A DNA stretch of 14,789 bases. Origin: JAAYYM01 sp964483395 (GTDB lineage Bacteria; Bacillota; Clostridia; Lachnospirales; Lachnospiraceae). Where the stretch lies: assembly GCA_964483395.1 (NCBI GenBank), contig CAZABT010000066.1, forward strand, positions 1 through 14,789. Direction: 5' to 3'. Made by a program: the position numbers and the translations under genes. The notes beneath the pieces are model-generated. The model was not told the DNA's origin. It ran no database searches and saw nothing but the letters and a program-made list of their open reading frames with translations. Below are positions 7,102-14,789 of the stretch, in pieces (position 1 is the first letter of the stretch; each line of letters opens with the position of its first letter).

Positions 7102-7129
7102 TTCAAAACCATTTTAATACGATTATAAT
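7102..7129 (+). promoter_or_regulatory. Probable GH127 promoter
   Basis: A perfect TATAAT (7124-7129) is preceded by a weak -35, TTCAAA (7102-7107), at 16-base spacing. A weak -35 fits an activator-dependent promoter, and the operator-like palindrome ends 10 bases upstream of it. Transcription would start near 7136, about 64 bases before the ATG, and the gene has a strong AAAGGAGG (7183-7190). Confidence 0.45.
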
Positions 7130-7199
7130 ATATGTATAGGTAAATGTAAATTATTTTTTAATCACCTTAACAATTATATATTAAAGGAGGCTGTGATTT

Positions 7200-9170
7200 A
7201 TGTTAGAACTGTTGAAGCATTTTGAAATAAAGGATTCTTTTTGGAATCGCTATGAACACTTGATTAAGGAAACGGTCATTCCTTATCAGGAAAAGGCTCT
7301 GCGCGACGAGATACCCGATGCGGATAAGAGTCATGCCATTGCCAATTTTCAGGCTGCTGCCGATTATCTGAAAACGGGGATCAAACCGACCGATTTCTAT
7401 GGTATGGTTTTTCAGGACAGTGATGTGGCAAAGTGGCTGGAGGCTGTCGCGTATACTCTCGTTCTCTTCCCGGATGCCGCACTGGAAAAGCGTGCTGATG
7501 AAATCATTGCGCTGATTGGCAGTGCACAGCAGAAAGACGGCTACCTGAATACCTATTTTACATTAAATGATGACAAAACACATTTCTCCAATCTCCATGA
7601 AGCTCATGAGCTTTATTGCGCAGGGCATATGATGGAAGCAGCCGTTGCCTATTATGAGAGTACCGGTAAGCGCACACTGTTAGATATCATGCTGCGTATG
7701 ACAGATTGTATTTACCAGCATTTTATTACAGATCATGCAGAGGGCTATCCGGGACATCCGGAGGTAGAACTGGCGCTAATGCGGATGTATCATGCAACCG
7801 GAGAGAAGAAATGTCTGGAACTCGCTGAGCACTTTGTTAACATCAGAGGTGTGGATCCTCATTTTTATGAGAAAGAACGGGCAAAAATAGACTGGACTGT
7901 ATGGAACAACGATCCGACAAATTATGAATATGAACAGAATTACGCGCCTGTCAGAAAGCAGGATCGGGCAACAGGTCATGCCGTACGTGCTGTCTACCTC
8001 TATACAGGCATGGCATCACTTGCCAAAGAAACACAGGATACATCTCTGGCTGAAGCCTGCAAGAGATTGTGGAACAGCATTACGGAAAAACAGATGTATG
8101 TCACCGGCGGAATCGGTTCGACCTGTCTCGGAGAGGCTTTTACAACAGACTACCATCTGCCCAATGACACTGCTTATGCAGAGACCTGTGCATCAATCGG
8201 ACTGATTTTCTTTGCTCGCAAAATGCTAGCACTGGATATGGACAGCCGATATGCAAATGTCATGGAGCGTGCTCTGTACAACTGTGTACTTGCCGGCATG
8301 CAGTTAAACGGAACTCGTTTCTTCTATGTAAATCCTCTGGAAGCAGAACCCGGTGTCTCCGGTATCATGCCGACACATATGCATGCGCTTCCTGAACGTC
8401 CGCAGTGGTTTGGCTGTGCCTGCTGCCCTCCTAATGTTGCGCGTCTGCTGCCCTCTATTGCAGAATATGCATGGAGTGAGACTGCTGATACACTTTACTC
8501 ACACCTATACCTGGCCGGAGATCTGACGTTGGAACAGAAAAACACTCTGATTCATGTAACATCAGAGTATCCCTACGAGGGTAATGTGACCTATCTTGTT
8601 GAGCCTTTGAATGGTTCTGCAGAATTTACGCTTGCCATCCGAATTCCGGACTGGAGTCGGCATACGAACGTGACTTTAAACGGAACTTCCTTAATAAAAG
8701 ATAATTGTCTTTGCAGCGCCGACTCGTTACATGATTCTGCTGCTACGGTGAACTATATCAAGGGCTATCTCTATCTTCACCGCAGTTTTGTAAAGGGGGA
8801 TGTCATTGAGCTTTCTCTGGATATGACACCTTACCGTATTTTTGCAAATACCGCTGTCAGTGCGGACAGCGGCAGAGTTGCATTTGCAAGAGGACCTCTT
8901 GTTTACTGTGCAGAGGGTGTAGACCATGAAAATGATGTATTTTCTTTATGTGCAGACCCGGAGGCACCTATTACTGTCCTTCCCTATGACGCATCAATGC
9001 TGTACGGCATCGTACCTATGGAGACTGGCGGCTACAGGCTACACTCTGCGAATACACTATACTCGCAGTCACGTCCTGAGAAAATATCCTGCAGCATTCA
9101 CCTGATTCCTTATTATGCATGGACTAACCGTGGCTTAAATCAAATGCGTGTATGGCTGCCGGAGTCATAA
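7200..9170 (+). CDS. GH127 beta-L-arabinofuranosidase
   Basis: This 656-residue protein matches the GH127 family of Bifidobacterium HypBA1 (658 residues) along its whole length. The catalytic set is intact and in register with HypBA1: Glu312 in GEAF (HypBA1 Glu322, acid/base), Glu328 and Cys330 in YAETC (Glu338, Cys340), and Cys408-Cys409 in FGCACCPPN (Cys417 nucleophile, Cys418). The Cys and Glu residues bind zinc. The N-terminal two thirds are an (alpha/alpha)6 barrel, followed by beta-sandwich regions. There is no signal peptide, so it acts on sugars already taken up, releasing L-arabinose from beta-linked arabino-oligosaccharides such as those of plant hydroxyproline-rich glycoproteins. 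No sugar transporter is visible next to it. A strong AAAGGAGG precedes the ATG by nine bases. It is probably controlled by the divergent AraC-type regulator. Other GH127 members have other specificities, so the exact substrate is inferred. Confidence 0.93.
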   Translation: MLELLKHFEIKDSFWNRYEHLIKETVIPYQEKALRDEIPDADKSHAIANFQAAADYLKTGIKPTDFYGMVFQDSDVAKWLEAVAYTLVLFPDAALEKRADEIIALIGSAQQKDGYLNTYFTLNDDKTHFSNLHEAHELYCAGHMMEAAVAYYESTGKRTLLDIMLRMTDCIYQHFITDHAEGYPGHPEVELALMRMYHATGEKKCLELAEHFVNIRGVDPHFYEKERAKIDWTVWNNDPTNYEYEQNYAPVRKQDRATGHAVRAVYLYTGMASLAKETQDTSLAEACKRLWNSITEKQMYVTGGIGSTCLGEAFTTDYHLPNDTAYAETCASIGLIFFARKMLALDMDSRYANVMERALYNCVLAGMQLNGTRFFYVNPLEAEPGVSGIMPTHMHALPERPQWFGCACCPPNVARLLPSIAEYAWSETADTLYSHLYLAGDLTLEQKNTLIHVTSEYPYEGNVTYLVEPLNGSAEFTLAIRIPDWSRHTNVTLNGTSLIKDNCLCSADSLHDSAATVNYIKGYLYLHRSFVKGDVIELSLDMTPYRIFANTAVSADSGRVAFARGPLVYCAEGVDHENDVFSLCADPEAPITVLPYDASMLYGIVPMETGGYRLHSANTLYSQSRPEKISCSIHLIPYYAWTNRGLNQMRVWLPES

Positions 9171-9200
9171 TTCCAAAACAATTACTTTTCGTTCTATACT

Positions 9201-9235
9201 AAAAGAGCCGCCAACTCAGCGGTTCTTTTGTATTT
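9201..9235. terminator. Bidirectional terminator between GH127 and the sensor kinase
   Basis: An 11-bp stem (AAAAGAGCCGC at 9201-9211 and GCGGTTCTTTT at 9219-9229, with one G-T pair) has a seven-base loop and is flanked by T-rich sequence on both strands. It lies 30 bases after the GH127 stop and about 50 bases after the kinase stop on the other strand, so it serves both converging genes. Confidence 0.82.
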
Positions 9236-9279
9236 CCATATAACTGTAAAGCAATCTGTTTTATTTTGTAAGAAATGCT

Positions 9280-10665
9280 TTAACAAAGTGTAAATCCTAT
9301 CTCACAGCCCTGCCCCTGACTGCTCTTGCAGTAAATTGTACCGCCCAAAGTCTCTATGATGTATTTGCAGATAGACAGACCCAGGCCAGAACCCGGAATG
9401 CTGGAGGTTCTCGACTTCTCGGCACGGTAAAACTTATCAAAGACATATGGAATGTCATCGGCATTGATCCCGATTCCGTTATCGATCACTCTGATCAACA
9501 CCCTCTGATCCTCTGCCACAGCAATCAGCTTGATTTTTCCTGCCTGTTCTCCAATATATTTTATACTGTTCTCTATCAGGTTATAGAGAACCTCTGTCAC
9601 ACGTCTGCAATCAATGGTAACGATCATATCCGTAAGATCAGTCTGATAGGTCAGCACAACCCCTCTCTGCTTTGCATAGCCCTGCAATTCTCTTGCCACT
9701 TCCTCAAAATAAGAAAGAAAATAAATCTCCTTCGGCACGATTTCCAACTGGTTAAGCTGTGCATTGGAGTATTCCAGCAGTTCGGAAATCATCTGATTAA
9801 GAGTATTTGTTTTATTGATGATGATCTCCTCGTATTCCCTGCGGGTTTCCTCTGTCTGAGCGATTCCGTCCCGCAGACCCTCTCCATAAGCTTTAATTGT
9901 GGAAATCGGCGTTTTCAAGTCGTGTGAGATGCAGGAAATCAACTCCTGCTGAGATTTCTTAAGCTGCTCCTCTTTAAGCTGCTTTTCTTTCAGTTCATCA
10001 CGCATCAATTCAAAGGAATAAACCAAATCGCCCATCTCATCATCTCGCACCGTCTTTCCGCTGACGCGCAGAACCTCATAATCATAATTTCCTGCAATGA
10101 TGTGGTTTGCAGATGTACTGATTTCCCGAAGTGGCCGAAATACCCTTCGATTGTACAAAAGGGACATAGCCATCTGCAGCAAAATAACGATTACCACTGC
10201 TGCCCCGGCCGGAATCAGATCCTTTGAGATTTGTTCCTTTATTGTACCTTCCATCAGGATATCTTCCGGCAGCAAAAATACGACAAAACCTGTAACTACA
10301 CTCCCTGTGTTCAGCGTAAATGTTCTTTTATTCTGCCCCGCATGCTTTGCTGCAAAATATTCGTCTGTCTGAAGCATTTCCTGTACATTGACTGTGTCTC
10401 CTGCTGCCACCTCAAATTCCTCATCGGCATAATGCACCTGGCCGTCTGTGCCAAACACGATATAAGGGAACTGGCAAACGGCTGTTTTCCCTGCTTCTAT
10501 TTCCTTCATCGTATCATTTAAAAGGGTTCGCGCCTGATTGTCATAATACCGCACCTCTACGCTGCGCAGCAGACAAAAACTCCACACGGCTCCAGCAAAA
10601 ATAACGACTGCACATAATACAGTCGTTATTACATTAATATATGCCATTTTATGCTTCTGCTTCAT
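9280..10665 (-). CDS. Membrane sensor histidine kinase
   Basis: This 461-residue kinase has a membrane helix at about 8-33, an extracellular sensor domain of some 115 residues, a second helix at about 152-172, and a HAMP linker with a coiled region to about 240. The H-box is SHDLKTP with His248 as the phosphorylated residue. The ATPase domain has the N-box (Asn362 and Asn366), DNGIGI (395-400) and GSGLGL (425-430). All catalytic motifs are intact. Its ATG overlaps the stop of the response regulator (TGATG), so the pair is translationally coupled. It ends the four-gene run that begins with the ABC permease. The sizeable external domain differs from the very short loop of BceS-type kinases, which sense through their transporter, so it may detect its signal directly. 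The signal is not known. Confidence 0.95.
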   Translation of the reverse strand: MKQKHKMAYINVITTVLCAVVIFAGAVWSFCLLRSVEVRYYDNQARTLLNDTMKEIEAGKTAVCQFPYIVFGTDGQVHYADEEFEVAAGDTVNVQEMLQTDEYFAAKHAGQNKRTFTLNTGSVVTGFVVFLLPEDILMEGTIKEQISKDLIPAGAAVVIVILLQMAMSLLYNRRVFRPLREISTSANHIIAGNYDYEVLRVSGKTVRDDEMGDLVYSFELMRDELKEKQLKEEQLKKSQQELISCISHDLKTPISTIKAYGEGLRDGIAQTEETRREYEEIIINKTNTLNQMISELLEYSNAQLNQLEIVPKEIYFLSYFEEVARELQGYAKQRGVVLTYQTDLTDMIVTIDCRRVTEVLYNLIENSIKYIGEQAGKIKLIAVAEDQRVLIRVIDNGIGINADDIPYVFDKFYRAEKSRTSSIPGSGLGLSICKYIIETLGGTIYCKSSQGQGCEIGFTLC

Positions 10666-11357
10666 CAGCTCACCTCTGAAAATTTATAGCCTGCGCCCCA
10701 TACGGTTTTGATATATGCCGTATCCTGTCCACTTAATTTCTCTCGAATCCGATTGATATACACAGTCACACTGTTTTCATCCGTTACTCCCTTATAACCC
10801 CAGACATTTTGATAAATCTGCTCTTTTGAAAATACCTGTCCCGGACTGCCTGCCAGAAACCAGAGAATTTCAAATTCCTTCGTTGTTAATTCAATGCTCT
10901 CTCCATTCAAGGTCACTGTATAGGTATGATGATTCAGACACAGCCCGCCAATCATAATTTCTCCGTCAGCTGCCTCTCCCGCCGTACTGCTTTTGTCATA
11001 GCGTCTTAGCTGTGCTTTAACTCTTGCAACTAATTCCAATGGACTAAAGGGTTTGGTTACATAGTCATCTGCTCCGATTCCGAGAGCAACTACTTTGTCC
11101 ATCTCACCACTCTTGGCAGAGATCATAATAATCGGAACATCTGAAACCGCACGTAGCTTCTTACATACATTGATACCGTCAACCTTTGGAAGCATAATGT
11201 CCAAAAGCACAAGACTTGGCTCGCATGCGGCAAACTGTTTGAGACCTTCCTCACCATCTGCCGCCGTCACAGCCTTGAAGCCCTCTACCTCAAGATAAGC
11301 AGCCAGAATCTTCGCCAATTCGATTTCATCCTCTATGATCAAGATTGTCTGTGTCAT
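10665..11357 (-). CDS. OmpR/PhoB-type response regulator
   Basis: The 230-residue protein has a receiver domain with the acidic pair Glu9/Asp10, the phospho-acceptor Asp53 in LLDIMLP, Ser80 and Lys102 in TKPFSP. A winged-helix output domain follows (ELTTKEFEILWFLA through SVTVYINRIREKL to WGAGYKF). It is the partner of the overlapping kinase gene and would control transcription, most likely of the ABC transporter genes upstream. A strong AGGAGGT (11361-11367) lies a few bases before the ATG. The 221 bases between it and the ATPase gene hold the tandem 80-bp palindromic repeats, one end of which carries an extended -10 sequence facing this gene. It may therefore have its own promoter. Confidence 0.96.
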   Translation of the reverse strand: MTQTILIIEDEIELAKILAAYLEVEGFKAVTAADGEEGLKQFAACEPSLVLLDIMLPKVDGINVCKKLRAVSDVPIIMISAKSGEMDKVVALGIGADDYVTKPFSPLELVARVKAQLRRYDKSSTAGEAADGEIMIGGLCLNHHTYTVTLNGESIELTTKEFEILWFLAGSPGQVFSKEQIYQNVWGYKGVTDENSVTVYINRIREKLSGQDTAYIKTVWGAGYKFSEVS

Positions 11358-11390
11358 ATGACCTCCTGCTGTAATTTCTGCGCTTTTTTT

Positions 11391-11562
11391 ACATTATATC
11401 ATGATTTGCAAGCAAATCATGAGCCTCCGGCGGATGCGCACTAAGGCATGCGCTGATATAATGTCTGTCGACATTATATCATGATTTGCAAGCAAATCAT
11501 GAGCCTCCGGTAGATGCGCACTAAAGCATGCGCTGATATAATGTCTGTCGACATTATATCAT
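11391..11562. repeat. Two tandem copies of an 80-bp palindromic element plus a partial third
   Basis: Unit 1 (11391-11470) and unit 2 (11471-11550) are both 80 bases and differ at only three positions. The first 12 bases recur at 11551-11562. Each unit has perfect 11-bp terminal inverted repeats (ACATTATATCA and TGATATAATGT) enclosing two hairpins. The first is CATGATTTGC-AA-GCAAATCATG (11400-11421 in unit 1); the second is GCGCA/TGCGC (11436-11453). Alternatively, the join between units folds as GATATAATGTC-TGTC-GACATTATATC (11455-11480), again perfect. This clover-leaf layout suggests a small non-coding repeat family (MITE- or REP-like) or a structured RNA. It is not coding and not CRISPR. 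It fills the gap between the ATPase and response regulator genes. Confidence 0.9.
11393..11401 (-). promoter_or_regulatory. Extended -10 promoter element at the repeat edge, facing the response regulator
   Basis: On the minus strand the repeat ends in TGATATAAT, a full TGN-TATAAT extended -10 box. Transcription would begin near 11386, about 29 bases before the response regulator ATG and just ahead of its AGGAGGT. No good -35 is seen 17 bases upstream, but extended -10 promoters can work without one. Because the element is symmetric, an identical box faces outward at its other end. Confidence 0.4.
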
Positions 11563-11578
11563 ATCCCCCCTACATCTT

Positions 11579-12337
11579 CTACCAGCCTTTTTCTTTGAGA
11601 AATTTATAGAGGGTTTCTTCTCTTTCCACGCTGTTTTCCGTACTGTATTCGTCTAACTGCAGCTCTCCGTCGATTCTGCCATCCTTCAGATAAATAATCC
11701 GGTTTCCTCTCGTTGCCGCCTTCAGATCATGTGTGACCATGACAACCGTCTGACCCTCGTTGTGTATTCTGGTCAGCACATCCAGTACACTCTGGCCCTG
11801 TGAGGAATTCAGTGCACCGGTCGGCTCATCTGCAAAAAGCACCTGCGGATGATTAATGAGTGCCCTGCAGATTGCGACACGCTGCTTCTGTCCGCCTGAC
11901 ATCTGATTTGGAAATTTCTTTCTCTGATCGGTAAGCTCCAGCTTTTCCAGTAATTCATCAATCTGAGCATCAATTTCCTTTAGATTTCTTCCCGTTTTGT
12001 AGGTAGGACTTAAAATATTTTCGTATACATTCAAATTGGAAATCAGGTTAATCCCCTGAAATACAAATCCGAGTTTTTCCTTTCTAAGCTTCGTCATATC
12101 CTTTTCCTTTAGCTTTGCTATGTCCTCATAATCAAAGAAAACTTTTCCTGTGGTTGCCTGATCCATACCGCTGAGCGCATAAAGCAGTGTTGATTTTCCG
12201 GAGCCTGAGCTTCCCATAATAACTGTGAAGTCACTGTCATACAGCTCCAGATCCATGTTCTTGATGACGTTATTGATCTCTCCATCTGTAATATAACTCT
12301 TGCAAAGTAATTCTGTTCTGATAATTACATTTTTCAT
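11579..12337 (-). CDS. ABC transporter ATP-binding protein (MacB/LolD/BceA type)
   Basis: This 252-residue ATPase has every expected motif: Walker A GSSGSGKST (42-50), the Q-loop Gln94 in FVFQ, the signature MSGGQKQR (146-153), Walker B VLFADEP with Glu171, and the H-loop His203 in VTHD. The FVFQGINLI and DEPTGALNS stretches place it with the ATPases that drive FtsX-like permeases (MacB, LolD, BceA, YtrE). It lies 52 bases downstream of such a permease on the same strand and they clearly work together. These systems use ATP to move lipoproteins, peptides or antibiotics at or out of the membrane, or to drive mechanical signalling. The stop is next to the palindromic repeat array. Confidence 0.96.
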   Translation of the reverse strand: MKNVIIRTELLCKSYITDGEINNVIKNMDLELYDSDFTVIMGSSGSGKSTLLYALSGMDQATTGKVFFDYEDIAKLKEKDMTKLRKEKLGFVFQGINLISNLNVYENILSPTYKTGRNLKEIDAQIDELLEKLELTDQRKKFPNQMSGGQKQRVAICRALINHPQVLFADEPTGALNSSQGQSVLDVLTRIHNEGQTVVMVTHDLKAATRGNRIIYLKDGRIDGELQLDEYSTENSVEREETLYKFLKEKGW

Positions 12338-12389
12338 ATCCGTTCTCTCCCATATTCTGTATAATGATTGCCGCTCGCCATGCCTGCAT

Positions 12390-14699
12390 CTATTCTTGTA
12401 CCAAATCTCTTACATTGATTCGATACAAAGATCTCGAAGAAATAATTGTACTGATAATGAAAGCCACAATGACTCCGATATTGGTCATAATCAAATGCAA
12501 CGGCTGATATTCGATTCTGTACTCTAATAATCCGAACATGTTCAGGCTCAATCTCATAATGTATGGATAAAACACCAATATCGACGGAACAGCTATCACC
12601 AGGGAACAGATTGCTATGATACAGACATACCATACATTCGACCAGACTAAATGTCTGGTTGAATACCCAATACATTTATAGATTCCGTTTGTTTTTTCAC
12701 TATTTGCATTTTTCAATAATACGATACAGAAGATATTGGCTGCTCCTATCAACAGAATCAATACTGTCATTGGCGGTATTGCTTTCTTCTGCGGTGTCAT
12801 GATCAGAGACATAATACTTGCAAACATCTCTGTACGAGGGGTCACGCTTCCCTTGTTTCCAATGATTTCCCCAAACTCCTTCACACACTGATCCAGATTC
12901 TCACCGTCCTTCAGGTAAATGGAAACCGTGTCATATCGGAACGGTATCTCATTCTCAAGATAAGTATCTGTTACCATTCTGGCCGATTTCCCCATACTGT
13001 AATAGGTTTGATAAACACCGGTAATTAATAAGCTATACTTTTTATGATTCATATTGACATTGATATAATCACCTATCTGCTTTCCAGTATTTTTTACCAC
13101 CTTATTGGATATTGCAATCTCATTGGCTCTTTTAGGATTTCTTCCTTCGATGACCTCATAGCCTGCCTCATCGAAATCGTCATAAATAAACGGAAATACA
13201 AGTGTAAACTCCATACCCTTTTTCCAATCCAGCGTAAATCGTCCATCCTCAAGATTACATGGAATCATGCGTTCAATCTCTGCTCTGTCTTCCAACAGCA
13301 CTTCAAGATCTTTCGCATCAATGCCTTCTCCTGCTGTCACCATGAGATCACAGTCCTCTATGCCCAGCCAGTAATCATTATTTTCCTTCAGGGTATTGGC
13401 AACATCTAATGAGATGATTGCAAAATTCATTGCAAATATTGTTACTATGGAAGTGACAATGATCCCAACTGCACCCTTCTTATTTCTCAAGATCGTTCTG
13501 ACAGCAATTCCAATTGCAGAAAACTGCATCTTAGAGTCACCCTTATATTTCTTTTTCTTTGTATTTACATTCTGCAGCCCATTAAGTGCATACACCGGTT
13601 TCACATTTCTGGTCTTACGCATGATTCCGTAAATAATGACCAGTACAAAACCGACTATAAGCACATAGCAACAAATACCGGGGATCCATATATTTCCGCT
13701 TGCTTCTGCTCCGATGCTTTGATACATGGACTTCATGATGGCTCTTACAAACAGATCTGCACTGATAATACCACCTACTGCACCCGCAGAAACAACTGTA
13801 AAGTAAAATGTTAGATACATCTTAATGATATCCGCACCGGAATAACCTATCGTCTTATAAATGGCAATCGATTTTGCATCGTTGATCATGGTATTGCGTA
13901 CCATAAAATTTATGATCAGACCGCTGACAATCAGCAGTATACCTCCGATTGCAAGCAGGATTGCTCCCAAAATCGTACCCGCCAGAAGATTGTTGGCGAT
14001 TTCGATTTCAAGTGTATTAATGGTAAAATTCATTTCCTCATATTTTTCACGATAGGCTTCCTCAATTTCCGAACTCTTGATACCCTCTTTTCCATAGAGA
14101 CGAATGTAATATCCCGGCTCTACGCTGCTCGGTAATTCTTTGATCAAAGTACAACTGTCATAAGCCACTGATGAACCATAAGGCTCTGCAAAAATTGCTC
14201 TGATCGTATACTTTACGTCTTCTTTCGGAAATTTGATGCATATGATATCTCCTACTTGTAGACCATATTCGATGCAGATACAGGCCGGCACGATGCACTC
14301 ATTATCCTCAAGAGGCCTTGCAGCTACTGTTTCACCTTCAACATAACGTATTTTCCCGAAAATATCCTCACAATACTCTGTCAGATCCGTAAAGGCCTCT
14401 ATATTCTGTCCTTTACAGGTCATCTCCTCTGTTACATAGTGTGCCTTAAAAGTCGATACATGATCAATTTCTTCTAACGCCTCCATATTTTCCTTGATCT
14501 GCTCTGTGGTTTCCTTGCTGTTATCAAGTGCCCATACGGCAGCTGTTGCCGATTGACATTCCTCTGCAAGCTCATGATATGGCTTGTCAAGTGAAATCAG
14601 TATACTGACAGCTCCGCACAGTGACAACGTGCTGAGCAATACAATCATGAACAGCATAAAGGTTTGTATTTTCCGATGTCTGAAATTCTTTTTCCACAT
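12390..14699 (-). CDS. FtsX-like ABC transporter permease
   Basis: This large permease (769 residues from ATG 14699) has about eight membrane helices in two FtsX halves. One helix is at 12-35, then three lie at roughly 238-266, 293-316 and 339-360. In the second half one is at 408-431, then three at 641-663, 688-711 and 736-756. A large extracellular domain of about 200 residues lies within each half. The halves share the FtsX coupling motif: AIYKTIGYSGADIIKMY (279-295) and GIYKCIGYSTRHLVW (672-686). The frame extends to an ATG at 14771, but ATG 14699 has AGAGGA six bases upstream and starts right before the first membrane helix, so it is preferred. It is the first gene of a cluster with its ATPase and a two-component system, resembling antimicrobial-peptide or cell-envelope-stress transporters. 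The substrate is unknown. Confidence 0.93.
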   Translation of the reverse strand: MWKKNFRHRKIQTFMLFMIVLLSTLSLCGAVSILISLDKPYHELAEECQSATAAVWALDNSKETTEQIKENMEALEEIDHVSTFKAHYVTEEMTCKGQNIEAFTDLTEYCEDIFGKIRYVEGETVAARPLEDNECIVPACICIEYGLQVGDIICIKFPKEDVKYTIRAIFAEPYGSSVAYDSCTLIKELPSSVEPGYYIRLYGKEGIKSSEIEEAYREKYEEMNFTINTLEIEIANNLLAGTILGAILLAIGGILLIVSGLIINFMVRNTMINDAKSIAIYKTIGYSGADIIKMYLTFYFTVVSAGAVGGIISADLFVRAIMKSMYQSIGAEASGNIWIPGICCYVLIVGFVLVIIYGIMRKTRNVKPVYALNGLQNVNTKKKKYKGDSKMQFSAIGIAVRTILRNKKGAVGIIVTSIVTIFAMNFAIISLDVANTLKENNDYWLGIEDCDLMVTAGEGIDAKDLEVLLEDRAEIERMIPCNLEDGRFTLDWKKGMEFTLVFPFIYDDFDEAGYEVIEGRNPKRANEIAISNKVVKNTGKQIGDYINVNMNHKKYSLLITGVYQTYYSMGKSARMVTDTYLENEIPFRYDTVSIYLKDGENLDQCVKEFGEIIGNKGSVTPRTEMFASIMSLIMTPQKKAIPPMTVLILLIGAANIFCIVLLKNANSEKTNGIYKCIGYSTRHLVWSNVWYVCIIAICSLVIAVPSILVFYPYIMRLSLNMFGLLEYRIEYQPLHLIMTNIGVIVAFIISTIISSRSLYRINVRDLVQE

Positions 14700-14789
14700 A
14701 AAAATTCCTCTTTCTATTGTTCTTTGCCCAAAATGATTTGATCTGTCGACAATACTCATCTTACAGGACAATAATTAAATAAAAAGAGG

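Noticed and set aside
11391..11550. CRISPR array
   Set aside because: There are only two tandem 80-bp units with no unique spacers between them, and the units are palindromic throughout.
14700..14771. N-terminal extension of the permease to ATG 14771
   Set aside because: It adds 24 residues with no membrane or signal features, while ATG 14699 has a well-spaced AGAGGA and sits right before the first membrane helix.

Overview
The window looks like a spore-forming gut Firmicute of the Lachnospiraceae type (class Clostridia). The basis is a clear SpoIIID sporulation regulator, a clostridial-style GuaA, a GH127 beta-L-arabinofuranosidase under an AraC-type regulator, and strong AGGAGG-type ribosome binding sites. 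This placement comes from protein families, not from a database match.

Left part (1-2508): an AT-rich plus-strand cassette of three genes. It holds a TIR-like nucleotide-binding protein (82-1023), a ParA/Soj-type ATPase (1082-1984) and an unrecognised 146-residue helical protein (1986-2426). It is preceded by the tail of another gene with more balanced base composition. The cassette ends against the 3' end of guaA, a known landing site for integrative elements, so this is probably one edge of an integrated island. TIR-like proteins of this kind act in anti-phage immunity. The TIR/ParA/small-protein combination is the best candidate here for an undescribed system.

Middle part (2509-9170): core and metabolic genes. 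On the minus strand lie guaA (GMP synthase), a MATE-family efflux transporter, spoIIID with a plausible sigma-E promoter, and an AraC-family regulator. The regulator is divergent from a plus-strand GH127 gene, and a palindromic, operator-like region lies between them.

Right part (9280-14699): a minus-strand group transcribed in the order FtsX-like ABC permease, ABC ATPase, OmpR-type response regulator, sensor kinase. It looks like an export or envelope-stress module with its own two-component control; the substrate cannot be read from the sequence. Between the ATPase and the response regulator sit two tandem copies of an 80-bp, highly palindromic element. The element carries an extended -10 sequence pointing at the response regulator and may uncouple the two halves of the cluster.
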